A stretch of 64,000 nt of DNA from Thalassia testudinum (lineage: Eukaryota; Streptophyta; Magnoliopsida; Alismatales; Hydrocharitaceae): the NCBI GenBank assembly GCA_037157565.1, contig JAZHRO010000073.1:16250501-16314500 (forward strand), in the 5' to 3' direction. The translations under genes were made by a program, and so were the position numbers. Each line of letters opens with the position of its first letter. Positions within the stretch are counted from its first letter, which is position 1. The notes beneath the pieces are model-generated. The model saw only the letters and a list, made by a program, of their open reading frames with translations. It did not search any database and was not told where the DNA came from. Below, in pieces: positions 46,263 through 56,521 of the stretch.

Positions 46263-47603
46263 TCAGATCGGCAAGAAACGCGCCGTCTTCGTCAGTCTAT
46301 CCACTATTACCCAGACTGCGTCGTGTCCCCGCTGGGTTACAGGTAAGCCCACCACCAAGTCCATGGTGATGCTCTCCCACTTCCACTCTGGCACTGGAAG
46401 TGGCTGAAGCGGCCCTGCAGGCCTCTGATGCTCGGCTTTCACCTGCTGGCGCACTAAGCACTGTTGCACGAACTCACCCACATCCCGCTTCATCCCTCTC
46501 CACCAAAACTCGCATCTCAAGTCGTGGTACATTTTTGTGTTCCCGGGATGTATGGTGAATCTGGAACCGTGTGCCTCAGTCAGGAGCTCTCTCAACAGCT
46601 CCTCGTCTCTGGGAACGCACAACCGTCCCCTCAAACGTAGCACCTGGTCTGTGAAATAGAAGTCCCCTGGGTCTCCTGATAGTACTCTGTCACGCAAAGA
46701 CTGCAAGTACGGATCGTCCATCTGTCCTGTGATGATACGATCTATCAGCTCTGGCCTGGTCTGCCGTGTCACCGTCACTGCCCCACAGTACCCTCGTAAC
46801 TCTAGAGGTCGCCAACTGCCCACCTCCTCCAAAAGGCTCCAACTCTGTAACTGTAGGCTGGCCAAGCGTGCGGGCACCTTACGGCTCAAGGCGTCAGCCA
46901 CCACATTGGCCTTTCCCGGGTGGTAGGAGATGCTGCAGTCGTAGTCCTTCAGGAGCTCCAACCAACGTCTCTGTCTCATGTTGAGCTCCTTCTGATCAAA
47001 AAGGTATCTGAGGCTCTTGTGATCTGTAAAAATCTCGAAGGTCTCACCGTACAAGTAGTGCCTCCATGTCTTCAGCGCGAAGACAACAGCTGCCAACTCT
47101 AGGTCGTGGGTAGGGTAGGTATGCTCATGGGGCTTCAGTTGCCGCGAAGCGTAAGCGACCACGTGACCCCTCTGCATGAGCACACCTCCTAACCCCTGCA
47201 AGGAAGCGTCCGTGTACACAACGAACCCGCCACTACTGTCAGGGATGGTGAGCACGGGAGCCGAGGTCAACCTCTCCTTCAGCTCCAGAAAACACGCCTC
47301 ATAGGCGTCTGTCCAAGCGAAAGGCACGTCCTTCCGGGTCAACTGTGTCATAGGACGTGCAATCTGTGAAAATCCTCTGATGAACCGTCTGTAGTAACCT
47401 GCCAGTCCTAGGAAACTGCGAATCTCAGTGACTGAACGCGGTCTCTCCCACCTGAGCACTGCCTCGACCTTGGCTGGGTCCACTGCCAGGCCGTCTCCAG
47501 AGATAACATGACCCAAGAATGTCACCTCCCTCAACCAGAACTCGCACTTGCTGTAATTGGCGTACAGCCTGCGTCGCCTCAGAGTGTCCAAAACCATCCG
47601 CAA
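46263..47603 (-). pseudogene. pol: RT thumb, RNase H and integrase start, Tekay-like element
   Basis: A 446-codon stretch. RT end: [22 protein letters not shown] and [16 protein letters not shown]. RNase [47 protein letters not shown] and [10 protein letters not shown], with the acidic residues visible. Integrase start: zinc finger H/H ([18 protein letters not shown]) with CLVRQQ in place of the expected CxxC, then the first catalytic Asp in [10 protein letters not shown]. It ends at a TGA after ARFLPI. The RT catalytic YxDD lies just upstream (about 47650) in another frame. Confidence 0.9.
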
Positions 47604-48787
47604 GTGCTATCTGTGCTGTGTCCGATCTCTAGAATAGATGAGTACATCATCTATGAAAACCACCACAAACTGGTCCAAGTATGGTCTAAACACCCGGTTC
47701 ATCAGGTCCATGAAAGCAGTGGGGGCATTGGTCAGCCCAAACGGCATGACCAAAACTCGTAGTGTCCGTACCGGGTGCGGAAAGCTGTCTTGGAGACGTC
47801 GGTCTCCCTGATCCTCAACTGGTGGTATCCAGACCTCAAGTCTATCTTGGAAAACACCGTGGCACCCCGCAACTGGTCAAACAAATCGTCAATCCTCGGC
47901 AGCGGATATCTGTTCTTGATGGTGACCCTGTTTAGCTGTCGGTAGTCCACGCAAAGACGTAGGGTCCCATCCTTCTTCCTCACAAACAGTACCGGGGCTC
48001 CCCAGGGAGATGCACTGGGCCTCATGAAACCTTTCTCCAGAAGGTCCTGCAGCTGAGACTTGAGCTCTCGCAGCTCAAGCGGTGCCATCCTGCATGGCGC
48101 GGTGGAGATGGGGCTGGTCCCTGGTACTAGTGAGATCGCAAACTTGATCTCACGCTCGGGCGGTAGTCCTGGTAACTCGTCTGGAAACACGTCAGGGTAC
48201 TCTCTGACCACCGGGATGCTCTGGAAGTCTGCCACAGGGCTGGGCTCTGCCACCACACAGGCTAGGAAGCCCTCACACCCCTGGCTCAAAAGTCTCGCCG
48301 CCCGAAGTGCCGAAATGCACCTGAAACCTCCATCCACTGGCTGTCCGTGAAACTCGAAAGAAGGCAACTCCGGAATGGAGAAGACAATCTTCCTCTCAAA
48401 ACAATCTACCAAGGCGTGGTAAGCGGACAGCCAATCCATCCCCAGAATCACACCAAAGTCCTCCATCTGGATCATAATCAGGTCAGCTGGCAGGCTATGT
48501 CCTTTAACGCTGACCTCGCAATCCGTGTACACCTCCTCAGCTACAAACAGCTGACCACTCGGGCCTCTGATTACGAACGGATTCTCTAACAGTGTATAAT
48601 CCTGGTCCAAACTAACTGCGAAACTGGCTGCGACAAATGAGTGCGTAGCGCCGGAATCGAAAAGCTTGTAAACGAGTCTGCCAGAAACTGAAACCATACC
48701 TGCTACCACGGATCCCGAAGCTCTGGCGTCCCTGTGTGTTAGGGCGTTGATATGCCCCTCAGCTCTAGGTGCGGACGAAGCAGCCAC
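47604..48787 (-). pseudogene. pol: Protease and RT N-terminal half, Tekay-like element
   Basis: The minus strand from about 48787 encodes the aspartic protease ([23 protein letters not shown]) and the RT fingers and first palm part ([34 protein letters not shown]). It goes out of frame near 47732 at YEFWSCRLG, where [18 protein letters not shown] sequence is expected. The lost frame continues through 47731-47604, including the YxDD region. The frameshift separates it from the next pol piece. Confidence 0.88.
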
Positions 48788-49396
48788 ACTCTGCGTCGGA
48801 CGGGTAGGTGCTGGCCGGTACCCTCCTCGCGACTGCTGTCCTCCTCCTCGTGCCTGGGAACCGCGGCCTCCTGCGCGCCCTCCAGTGCTCTACACGGGAA
48901 GTATCTGCTAACCTCCTGCCCTAGATGGGCAGTCCCTCCTGACGTGGCCCGGCTGGCCACACTGGTAGCAGAGGGGAACCCGACTCCCGCCCTCAGTGAG
49001 TCCCTGCTGTCGACTAGGCGGGGGTCTGGTGTTGGAGACTGGCCCCTGTCGAGGGCCCCCAAAGGCCACTGATGGCCCTGCAAATCGTGACGGCTCTCCT
49101 ACGGACGCCACGTATCTCCTTTGAGTTCTCCTAACATGCCTAGTGTGACAGCGGAAATCTCGTTCCACCACCAACTCCCCTGTCGTACGCTCGGAAGGGG
49201 GAGGAGGGGGTGGCGATGTGGATGGAAGCTGAAATTCTTCACGAACCACCTCTCGAATTAGTTGGACGAGGTCCAGAGACGGTATGCTTAGGAGAAGAGG
49301 AGGGGTAGTATGTACTCCAAGCCCGACACATTTGTCCCTCGGGCCCCGACCTCGGCCGCGCCTGCGGCCCACCCTCCTAGTTCCACGACAAGGCAT
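48788..49396 (-). pseudogene. gag: Shortened gag with CCHC zinc finger, Tekay-like element
   Basis: ATG at 49396 (MPCRGTRRVGRRRGRGRGPR) lies 165 bases inside the primer site. About 60 residues later a Pro-rich stretch leads through an Arg-rich linker to the nucleocapsid finger CYQCGQPGHVRRDC (about 48958-48917), and a stop follows at 48908. The capsid domain of about 200 residues (Trp-rich, with FxG and RF-type motifs) that Tekay gag proteins have before the finger is not visible. A deletion is therefore likely. Between 48908 and 48787 the linker to protease is in a shifted frame. Confidence 0.8.
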
Positions 49397-49560
49397 CTCC
49401 TACAAGGAGACGCGAAACCAAACGGAAACGTCAAAATAGACGATACCTAACGAAAACGTCTAAGAGCTCATGTCAAGAGATATGTTGTGGTGGCTACTCT
49501 AGTTATAGACATGTGAATTGGTTATTTTCCAGTCAGTTGATTCACTTCTCGGGATGACCT

Positions 49561-49573
49561 TGCTCTGATACCA
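49561..49573 (-). promoter_or_regulatory. Primer binding site, initiator tRNA-Met
   Basis: The reverse strand reads TGGTATCAGAGCA, three bases after the 5' LTR end. Confidence 0.92.
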
Positions 49574-49576
49574 TCT

Positions 49577-52282
49577 TGTAACGGCCCGGTTCCCGAGTCC
49601 CTACGAGACACAAGAACCGGACCGACTCGACTAATCCCAAGACCTAGTAGTCCAACGAGGAAGTAACCAAAAGAGCAGTAAAATAAACCACATTCAGCAT
49701 GAATATAACTAACAGTAAGAAAGTACAGCAGTAAGGAAAGAAACTACTACAGTATATACCACCACAACAGTAGAACAACATTTATCATATAACACGAACT
49801 ACAGGTAAAGAAAAGTACAGCAGAAACAAGAACTACTCACTATAACGGAAACAAAGAGGTACAAAAGACAGTAGTAACTCTACTGGACCCTACTCGGCCC
49901 AGCGTCCTCTGCAGCCGCTGACCCTGGCTGCTCAACACCTGGTCCTGAAAAAGGTAACGAGTGTAACACGTCAGCAAAACGCTGAGTAGAGTGGCAACTA
50001 AAACTAAGACAACAGTAGAGTGTACAGTAGCTGTGATGTTCTATTACTTTCTTTATTCACATTTTTCAATTGTCTCACTATTTCATTTATTCCCCAGATC
50101 TTTTTCTTGATCTCGAATGTTCCTCGTGGGAACGATCTTGATTGCAGTCTTTTCCAAAAAGTAGAAGTAGCACGTGGTGCTCTCCTGGCCGGGAGAGTCC
50201 CCCGTGGTGATCCTACCCTCAGTCAACCACCTCAAGGTCACTGACAGACATAACGGTGACTACGGCACGTGCGATAAACGCACAGGTAGCTAACCCGTAC
50301 TGGCACGCGGTCAATCGTTTCCGTTAACGGGTGCGCCCAAAGCACAGCACGGAACCAGTCCAGGGCAGAGCCCTCTCAGTAACAGGGGTCCAACCCCTCC
50401 ACGGTAACCAAACCGGGGCCTTGCCCCTCCACAGTCCGCGCACCCTCGCCTGACTACCCTGGTTTGCCCCAGCGGGCCTAACAAGTCGGTGTGGGAGGCT
50501 AGCAGAACCCCGAGGCCCGTGGGGTAGCTAGTACCTCCCTACACTAGTAGCTCTCCTCGGTACTACGTACGCGAGGGCCAGCAAGTCGGTACAGAGTGGC
50601 CAGTCCTAACCCCGGGTCCCTGGGGCGGCTGGCTCCGCTCTGCACTAAACAGGGGGACAGTCGCTCTCCTTGGTACTCCGTACTCAAGGGCCAGCTCACT
50701 TCCCCAAAACTATTCCATTCACTTTCCAGGAGTTCTACTCCTACTTCCCCGTAGGGTTCCATCCTTTTTACTCAAACATCCAGGTTTCACTTTCCAGTTT
50801 CACATTCTTACAATCCATGTTCTCAACCACGTTATCTATTCACAACAGGCAGCTATTAATTCAAATTACAGGCAGCTTTATATCTCTTTCCATTTTCCAA
50901 GACTGCAGTATTATACATTCCACTAGTTTTCCCATCCTAGGATTCATGCCATATCCTAGGATCTATCATACAATCTAGTTTTCCAGTCCTAGGATTCATG
51001 CAACACCTAGGAGCTAGCATTCCATCTATTTCTCATTCCTAGGATTCATGCAATGTCCTAGGTTCTATTTATGGTTTCATAATTTAACAGATTTTATTAA
51101 TAACTTAAAGCCGCTCTACCAGGTACAACGGGAGTAATGGGGGCGTGATCGGGAATCCTGCGTGCCTCCACGACTCCCAAGACTGCAACTGAACGAGGTC
51201 CTATCACAAGGATCAAACACAAGGAAAGTCTCAAAACAGTGTATAGCTACTGTAGACGGGTAGAGGAATTAATTCTGAAAAGAACGCAACTCAAATCACG
51301 GAAAACGGAGCCCGAAAGGGCCCTAAACGGGTCAAAAACGACGACACTGTGTAAAATCAGACGTCTGGAACTTCTTCCAGACGTCTTAAAAAGTGGATCA
51401 GAGAATTACCTGCTCAGCGTGGTTTCCCAGACGTCCAGAAGTCTGAGGGGACGTCTGGCCTAGATCCCAGACGTCCGATGGTCACCCCGGACGTCTGGAG
51501 GTCACTCCCGCCGTCTGGTACAACAGCCAGACGTCTGATTCGCGTTGGATGGCGAATCACCGAGCCTGCGCACAGCCAACTCCCTCCCTCAGTACGGTCA
51601 ATCGACAGGAAAGAAGAAGAAAGCGGACTACTCACCTTTCAGACGTCTGTATGATCTTCCAGACGTCTCCCTCACCGTCTGGCTATCAACCCAGACGTCT
51701 GATTCTGGAAATTTTTCCAGAACAGGGCACCACCCGGCTTCCGCTCGCGACGCCGCCTGCGTCGCACCTCGCGCGACTACTCTCAGATCGCAGCAGGTCC
51801 CTCTCCGCGTCGTTCCGTGCCCCCTGCGCCCTCCGCCAGCCGGCCAAGCCGCTCCGGCGAGCTCGCCCTCACGGCAGAGCTCCGCCCTCGCACGCCGCAC
51901 CTCCTCCGCGCTCACTACGGCTGCCGCTGCCGCCCTCGCGCTCGCTCGCTCTCGCACACAGAAAGGAGAAGAGGAAGGGGACGGTGGAGATGACAGGAGG
52001 GGAGGCATGGCCTTTTAAGGCCGCGCGAGGAGGAGGGAGAGAGAGTGCGGAAGGTCTGCAGCCGCACAGAGAGAGGGAAAAAGAGAGAGAGAGAGGAATC
52101 GCGGGTCTGCGCGCACAGGCGCGCAGACGAATCTCTCGTGCGAAAAATAACTATTTTACAGACGTCTGGAAACGATCCCAGACGTCTTGTCAGACGTCTG
52201 GATGTGATCCCAGACGTCTGGTCCGACGTCTGGGCCACCTCCCAGACGTCTTAAAAGACGTCTGGGGCACGCGTTCGTTACA
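49577..52282 (-). repeat. 5' LTR of the Tekay-like element
   Basis: 2706 bp, plus strand TGTAACGGCCC to CGTTCGTTACA. Ends form the short inverted repeat TGTAACG/CGTTACA. It contains the CCTAGG repeats (50930-51070) and palindrome array (51357-52265). Confidence 0.95.
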
Positions 52283-52541
52283 CCAACCCACACTGAATTC
52301 CGAAAAAAATTCTAAAAAATATATATACGTATAGTTATATATATATTAAAGCAAGGATTCGGGCGATTCGTATTTTGGCAGACACCTGGACGCTGCTTAG
52401 TCTTTGTAGTTTAAGATCTTCGTATATTTCCTCTTATGGACAAATAACGAAGTGCCTAAGCAATTACTTCTTGAATTCTGAAAGGAAATAAAAGCTAGAA
52501 TAAACCTTACTAGGGACTAGCAAGGAGTAAGCATGGGGGTA

Positions 52542-53919
52542 TGATAACACTACATAAGGGGGTGATAATTATGTTGAATATGGCTTATCTTTAGGATAAA
52601 AGGTACAACATAAGTAGAATAGGAGCATTGCATGCATCATGTACCAAGATTGCTTATAAACTACATTAATGGCCATTTATGTAAGCATTTGTCAAAGCAG
52701 GCCTCAGATGAGCAATCAGACCGCACGGATGGATTCAAAACAACGAACAGAGTCCAATGGACTCAAGATTGGCCAAATCCAACATCCAAAGCTCCTACAA
52801 TGGGCCCAAGAAGTTCTAACCGTTGATCTAGAGATCAACGGCCCAGATTGCGCCACGTCAGCCCCACCCCTACGTGCGCCACGCCTTCAGCCAGCCGAGA
52901 TTCGCGCGCTCGCCCGCGGTCGCCCCGACAAAGCACGGGCGTGGCGCAGCGGTTAGCGCGCACGCCTGTACCCACGCGACGCGGGTTCGAGCCGCGCGGA
53001 GTGGGAATTGAAGACGGGCGAAGGGCTTGGAGAAATTAGGCTGCCCAATCATCAGTGGGCGGCCGGGATCCTGCCACGCAGCGCGACCGCAGTTCACAAG
53101 CATCCACGTGCGTGCGCACGCCGGGCGAAGACGCACGTGCACACGCGCGCCCGAGGTGCGATCCCAGCGCAGGCGAGGAAGACTCCCAACCGTCCGATCT
53201 TTGATCGGACGGCTCTCATTCAACAGCCATGGATCACGCGAGGAGAAGGAACGAGGCGGGCGACTGACCAGCGGCGGGAGGGCTTCACCGACACTTTTGG
53301 AAGCGATTTTAGCGACACTCTGGATGTCGCTAAAGCCCCTTCTTCTTTTAGGAAGCCCTTAACTCTATTTAAACCCCCTCCAACCACCATTCAAGGCATT
53401 CACTCCCCCTTGCAACTACTCCACCCCTCTCTTAGCTAGCTCTAGGCACTCTTGTAATCGTCGGAGACGACGAGCTGCCGACGGAGCCTCCTCCACCGCC
53501 GTGGCTGCCTCGTCGCTCTCCACACACACTCTCTCTCTCTATCTCTCTTTTAAGCTTTCTATTACTTTTGTTGAAGCATATATTTAATGTTGTAAGTTAT
53601 GAACTACAAGTGCATGTTTAATGAAGTTATTTTTCGTTCAATTGCCATCTTAATTTCTGTTCAAGTTGCATAATCAAAACAAAGAGCTTTCTAACGCTAA
53701 ACCTTCTCTCTCTCTATCTCTCTCTCTCACTTTTCAAAACCGCATCTTTCGCAAGCAAAACTCCGCACTTTCCGTGACAACAAGTGGTAAGTAAAAATCC
53801 GATTTTCACGCCTCCCTGAGACCGACACTCGGACTCACCTCCATTTACTTATTTTAAAACCGACGTTGCAAGTGCGACTATAACGACACTCCTTAACACA
53901 CACGCACAAACACACATCA
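52542..53919 (+). repeat. Right LTR of non-autonomous element 2
   Basis: Matches the left LTR. It holds the tRNA-like module at 52932-53010 (A box 52942-52952, B box 52984-52993), the TTTAGCGAC hairpin at about 53306-53333 and the TATTTAAA at about 53365, and ends CACACATCA. Confidence 0.93.
52932..53010 (+). promoter_or_regulatory. tRNA-like module, right LTR of element 2
   Basis: A box TGGCGCAGCGG and B box GGTTCGAGCC both fit Pol III consensus. CGCGG (52981-52985 region) and CCGCG flank the T-like loop. This is the best preserved of the four copies. Confidence 0.78.
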
Positions 53920-53924
53920 CTCAA

Positions 53925-54003
53925 CACGTCAGAGCTCCCCCCCATGGTCGACAGCATACCCGAGGAGGACAGCAAGAAGCTCGAGAGGATCGTTGCTAGC
54001 TAA
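53925..54003 (+). pseudogene. ANTH pseudogene, C-terminal piece
   Basis: Reads TSELPPMVDSIPEEDSKKLE then RIVAS and TAA. The IPEED-x-K-x-LERI end is characteristic of small plant ANTH proteins. The right-hand inverted repeat begins about 70 bases downstream. Confidence 0.85.
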
Positions 54004-54073
54004 GGGGAAGGAGACATGGCTAACAATGAAGGAGGTGGTGGGAAGATGGAGGAGAAGGTGATGGGAGATGGGA

Positions 54074-54260
54074 GGTATATAGGGAGGTATACATAAATTT
54101 TCTTTTTTTTATTCTTTATAACATTTTCTGTTAGGTTTAATGGAGTAGGAGCATACGACCTTAACAGAGTAACTTTATAGGGCTATATATGTAAATATCA
54201 AATTCATGGGGACATATACGTCTTATCAAAAGTTTACAGGGGTATATATGTAAAAATCCC
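54074..54260 (-). repeat. Right terminal inverted repeat of the ANTH cassette
   Basis: The reverse strand aligns with 33353-33513. The outer end is ...TAAAAATCCC at 54260. Confidence 0.75.
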
Positions 54261-54294
54261 AAAAAAATTGAAGCATTTTGGTGTCCATTATTCC

Positions 54295-54970
54295 AAAATG
54301 TCCCACTATCCCTTGACTCCCCTCCCCCAAATGCATTTTGCGACTCCATCACGAAATCCTACACCCCTAAACCCCATTTACCCCCTCGCAACTCACCTCC
54401 AAATCCCCTCGCACATGATTCCAACTCCCCTTACGACCCATCTCCATCCCTTGTGTCCCCCTTCGCCCACAACCTCTGCCACCATCGCATCTCCCTTTCC
54501 TACTCCCTCAATCCCCTTCACCATCAACCTCACCAGCCCCTTCCTTATGACCTCTGCCATTGTCCCCTTCCCTTACAACCTTGCAAACTTGGCACTTCCC
54601 CCTTCCCCCAAAACCCTCGAGCGCCCTCCCTCACCCTCGAATACCCTCCCACATCCCTAACCTCAACATGTTCATCTCCTCACCCTCATTGTCAACCTTA
54701 CAAGCCCGCTTCTCATTGACCTCAGCCCACCACTCCCTTGTCAATCTCACAAGCCCAACTTGCCTCCTCTCAATTGATAAGCCTGCGGCCTCCTCTCACC
54801 TACCTGTGACGTCCTCTCTGCCCGCCTCCTCTTGGCTAACTTGATTGCATTCCTCTAGCTATGCAACCTCTTCTCTAACAACCACCACATTACCCCTCCT
54901 CCTCTGAGGTCTACACCTTCATCTCCTCCTCCCTCCCTCCCTTTTATGCTCCTCCTCCTCCTTAGATCAA
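54295..54970 (+). other. C- and T-rich low-complexity stretch
   Basis: Strong strand asymmetry (C and T on plus). Overlapping open frames, including one of 130 codons, give only Pro/Ser/Thr/Leu-rich low-complexity protein. I see no domain, start context or conservation evidence, so no gene is called. Confidence 0.55.
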
Positions 54971-56000
54971 CGCAAGGATGGATGAGTTTGATGCCCATCT
55001 CTCTTGAAGAAAACATGGAATTAGATTTTTTTTCCCTGAAAGGATTAAGTTAGAATAATCTTAAGAAGTAAGAATAATACTATTATTCTTTATATTGAGC
55101 ACCTGAAGGAATTTACTTTTGAAGAAGCTCCAAATACAAACCAACTTGTTTGATGGATCTCTCCATTTGGGCGACAACATAATTTGGTGCAAGCAAGATC
55201 ATTTTATGAACTTATGATTTTTTCACTGTTTCACATGCTATTTCCTTTTATCTTACTCATAATACACTAGGTAATGGAAGGACAAGTTCCCTTTGATACT
55301 TGGTTCAAAGTTCTCATCAATGGGATTACCTTGGTTTAACTAATATAATCCTTTGTATGACAACATTTTGCTCTAGATATTTGACATTTCTTGTGCATTT
55401 AGTTTCTTTCAACTTTTAAGGTTTCTGCTTTGATGCTTCTCTGGCCAGAGTACTTTTGGTTCATCAAATTGTGAAAGTACATTGTGAGTGAAGTTGGGTC
55501 TTAGATGGAGATGGAGAAGACATGATGTTCCAACAATATGCACATAACTATTTAATGAAAGATGCAGTGGAACTAATCAGAAGAATATCATGGATTTCTA
55601 TAGTCTTTTGAGCACTTGAACTATTACTCTATCCTTTTTCAAAGTTAGAATTAGATCAAAAAATGTATGTGGTAAGACATAAATAACTTCAATTCCATGG
55701 TTTAGCATCTCTGTATCTACTATGTCTAAAATTTAAAAATATTCTTGCACTTTCTCTCAATCTCTCTAGATATATTTGTCTACGTGCATATCTATATTTG
55801 TGAGTATGTGTTGTTAGATTATGATCTAATATATATGGACTAGTATGTGAACAAATAATTATAATCATACAACATGCAGTTTAAGGACTGCCATTAATTA
55901 ATACCCATTTGTAAAGTGATCAACTAATGATATTAAGATTATATGGGTATGAAATGTAAAAGGGAAAGTGTGGTATACAAACATACATGTGCAGAAACCT
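54971..56000. other. Intergenic, nothing recognised
   Basis: AT-rich DNA without a coding frame or an assignable repeat. Confidence 0.5.
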
Positions 56001-56004
56001 AGTT

Positions 56005-56126
56005 GTAATTAGCATCTCCTTGATGGGGGGATATGCTAATTACCCAAAATGCAATTAGTGAGGATAATTGCATTCTTAATTTGGGGGTTATGGTCCCCAA
56101 GGGAACTGATGAGTGGCTACTCATCA
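56005..56126. repeat. Cluster of four consecutive hairpins
   Basis: GTAATTAGCAT...ATGCTAATTAC (56005-56043), AATGCAATTA/TAATTGCATT (56048-56074), TTGGGG/CCCCAA (56081-56100) and TGATGAGT/ACTCATCA (56107-56126). All arms pair perfectly, with loops of 4-17 bases. Confidence 0.85.
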
Positions 56127-56511
56127 TAGCTAAAAGGCCGAAATTAAGCTAGATACTAAGCAAAACAATATCAAATTAACACATAAAAAGGGTTAAGTGT
56201 GGGAATTAGAGAAAAGACCTAAAACTTTTAATGTGTGTTAAAATCTCCTAATTAGGTCACAAAAATAAGATATTCTGAAAATTAAAGAATAAATGATGAT
56301 CCATGCATAAATTGAACACATAAACAAGTTTGAAAAGCCAAATCAGAAGTAAAATAAATGTCGTAAATGTTCAATTAAGCACATGTAAAAATTTGAAAGC
56401 AATTGGACATCATTTAGGCTTAGAAATAAATAGATTACAATTAGGTCCTTCATGCATTACATTTCTACCCTTCAAAACTCCTTCTTGGACCTATTTGCAA
56501 GCCGCAGGGAC

Positions 56512-56521
56512 CCTTTTATAA
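56512..56521 (+). promoter_or_regulatory. TATA box of the right-end LTR
   Basis: CTTTTATAAG lies before a GC-rich leader. Transcription would start near 56545. Confidence 0.6.

Larger units (their letters stand above)
42547..52282 (-). mobile_element. Full-length Tekay/Del-like gypsy element (chromovirus type), damaged
   Basis: LTRs 42547-45218 and 49577-52282 are flanked by a perfect target duplication CCAAC (42542-42546 and 52283-52287). On the minus strand a tRNA-Met primer site (49561-49573) follows the 5' LTR. The interior then encodes a shortened gag with a CCHC finger, protease, RT, RNase H, integrase and a chromodomain-like tail, in the order of gypsy elements. The LTRs are nearly identical by eye apart from one 32-base gap, so insertion was fairly recent. 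Frameshifts and stops make it defective, and the gag capsid domain seems missing. It is nested in non-autonomous element 2. Confidence 0.95.
37182..53919 (+). mobile_element. Non-autonomous gypsy-like element 2 with captive ORF and tRNA-like LTR module
   Basis: LTRs 37182-38600 and 52542-53919 (TGATAACACT...; 1419 and 1378 bp) are flanked by the target duplication CTCAA (37177-37181 and 53920-53924). A primer site of altered tRNA-Asp type (38606-38623) and the 3' purine stretch GCATGGGGGTA (52531-52541) mark the ends of the interior. One long reading frame (39736-41070) lacks gag and pol signatures. Layout and several blocks match element 1, although LTR sequences differ greatly; the two are separate but related families. 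A Tekay-type element sits in its 3' untranslated part. It lies in the ANTH pseudogene and restores that frame when removed. Confidence 0.92.
33723..54003 (+). pseudogene. ANTH-domain (AP180/CALM-like) clathrin-assembly pseudogene in three pieces
   Basis: Coding remains lie at 33723-34235, 36939-37181 and 53925-54003; the gaps are retrotransposons. Piece 1 contains SWVVPLKALLPAHGLLLYF, LPFELSRF, FVHVYFAF and LQKMQD-stop-LDLLM-stop, matching the ANTH helices of small plant clathrin-assembly proteins (WVVALKxLMLxHGV, LPFDLSxF, FVRxYFAF, LQKxQxLLDxLLQ). Piece 2 has LVLKAMDCVVVKIFDVYSSI and ends YFEVCRSLGVLN. Piece 3 resumes in the same frame with TSELPPMVDSIPEEDSKKLE and a stop at 54001-54003. 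At least three stop codons and a frame change near 33875 show that it was already decaying. The N-terminal 50 codons do not align clearly. Intact relatives bind phosphoinositides and clathrin at the plasma membrane. There are no introns, and the codons are C-rich. Confidence 0.85.
33353..54260 (+). mobile_element. Pack-MULE-like cassette carrying an ANTH gene fragment, split by later insertions
   Basis: Inverted repeats close the region: 33353-33513 on the left and 54074-54260 on the right, roughly 75% alike by eye (shared blocks TTTTACATATATA, GATATTTAC, AAAGTTACTCTGTTAA, AGAAAATGT). They are flanked by an A-rich 8-bp direct repeat AAAAAAAT (33345-33352 and 54261-54268). Without the two later retrotransposon insertions the cassette would be about 1.46 kb. 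The TIR length, the G-rich outer end (GGAGGTTTTTAC / GGGATTTTTAC) and a captured host gene fit a Mutator-like Pack-MULE. The direct repeat is low in complexity, and 9 bp would be usual for Mutator, so superfamily assignment is inference. Confidence 0.65.

Noticed and set aside
54268..54844. Overlapping open frames of 60-130 codons
   Set aside because: They arise from C/T-rich low-complexity DNA and encode Pro/Ser/Leu-rich sequence without any domain.
56021..56036. Start of the right-end LTR at TGATGGGGGGATATGC
   Set aside because: The position would cut through a perfect hairpin and no partner LTR or target duplication can be checked.
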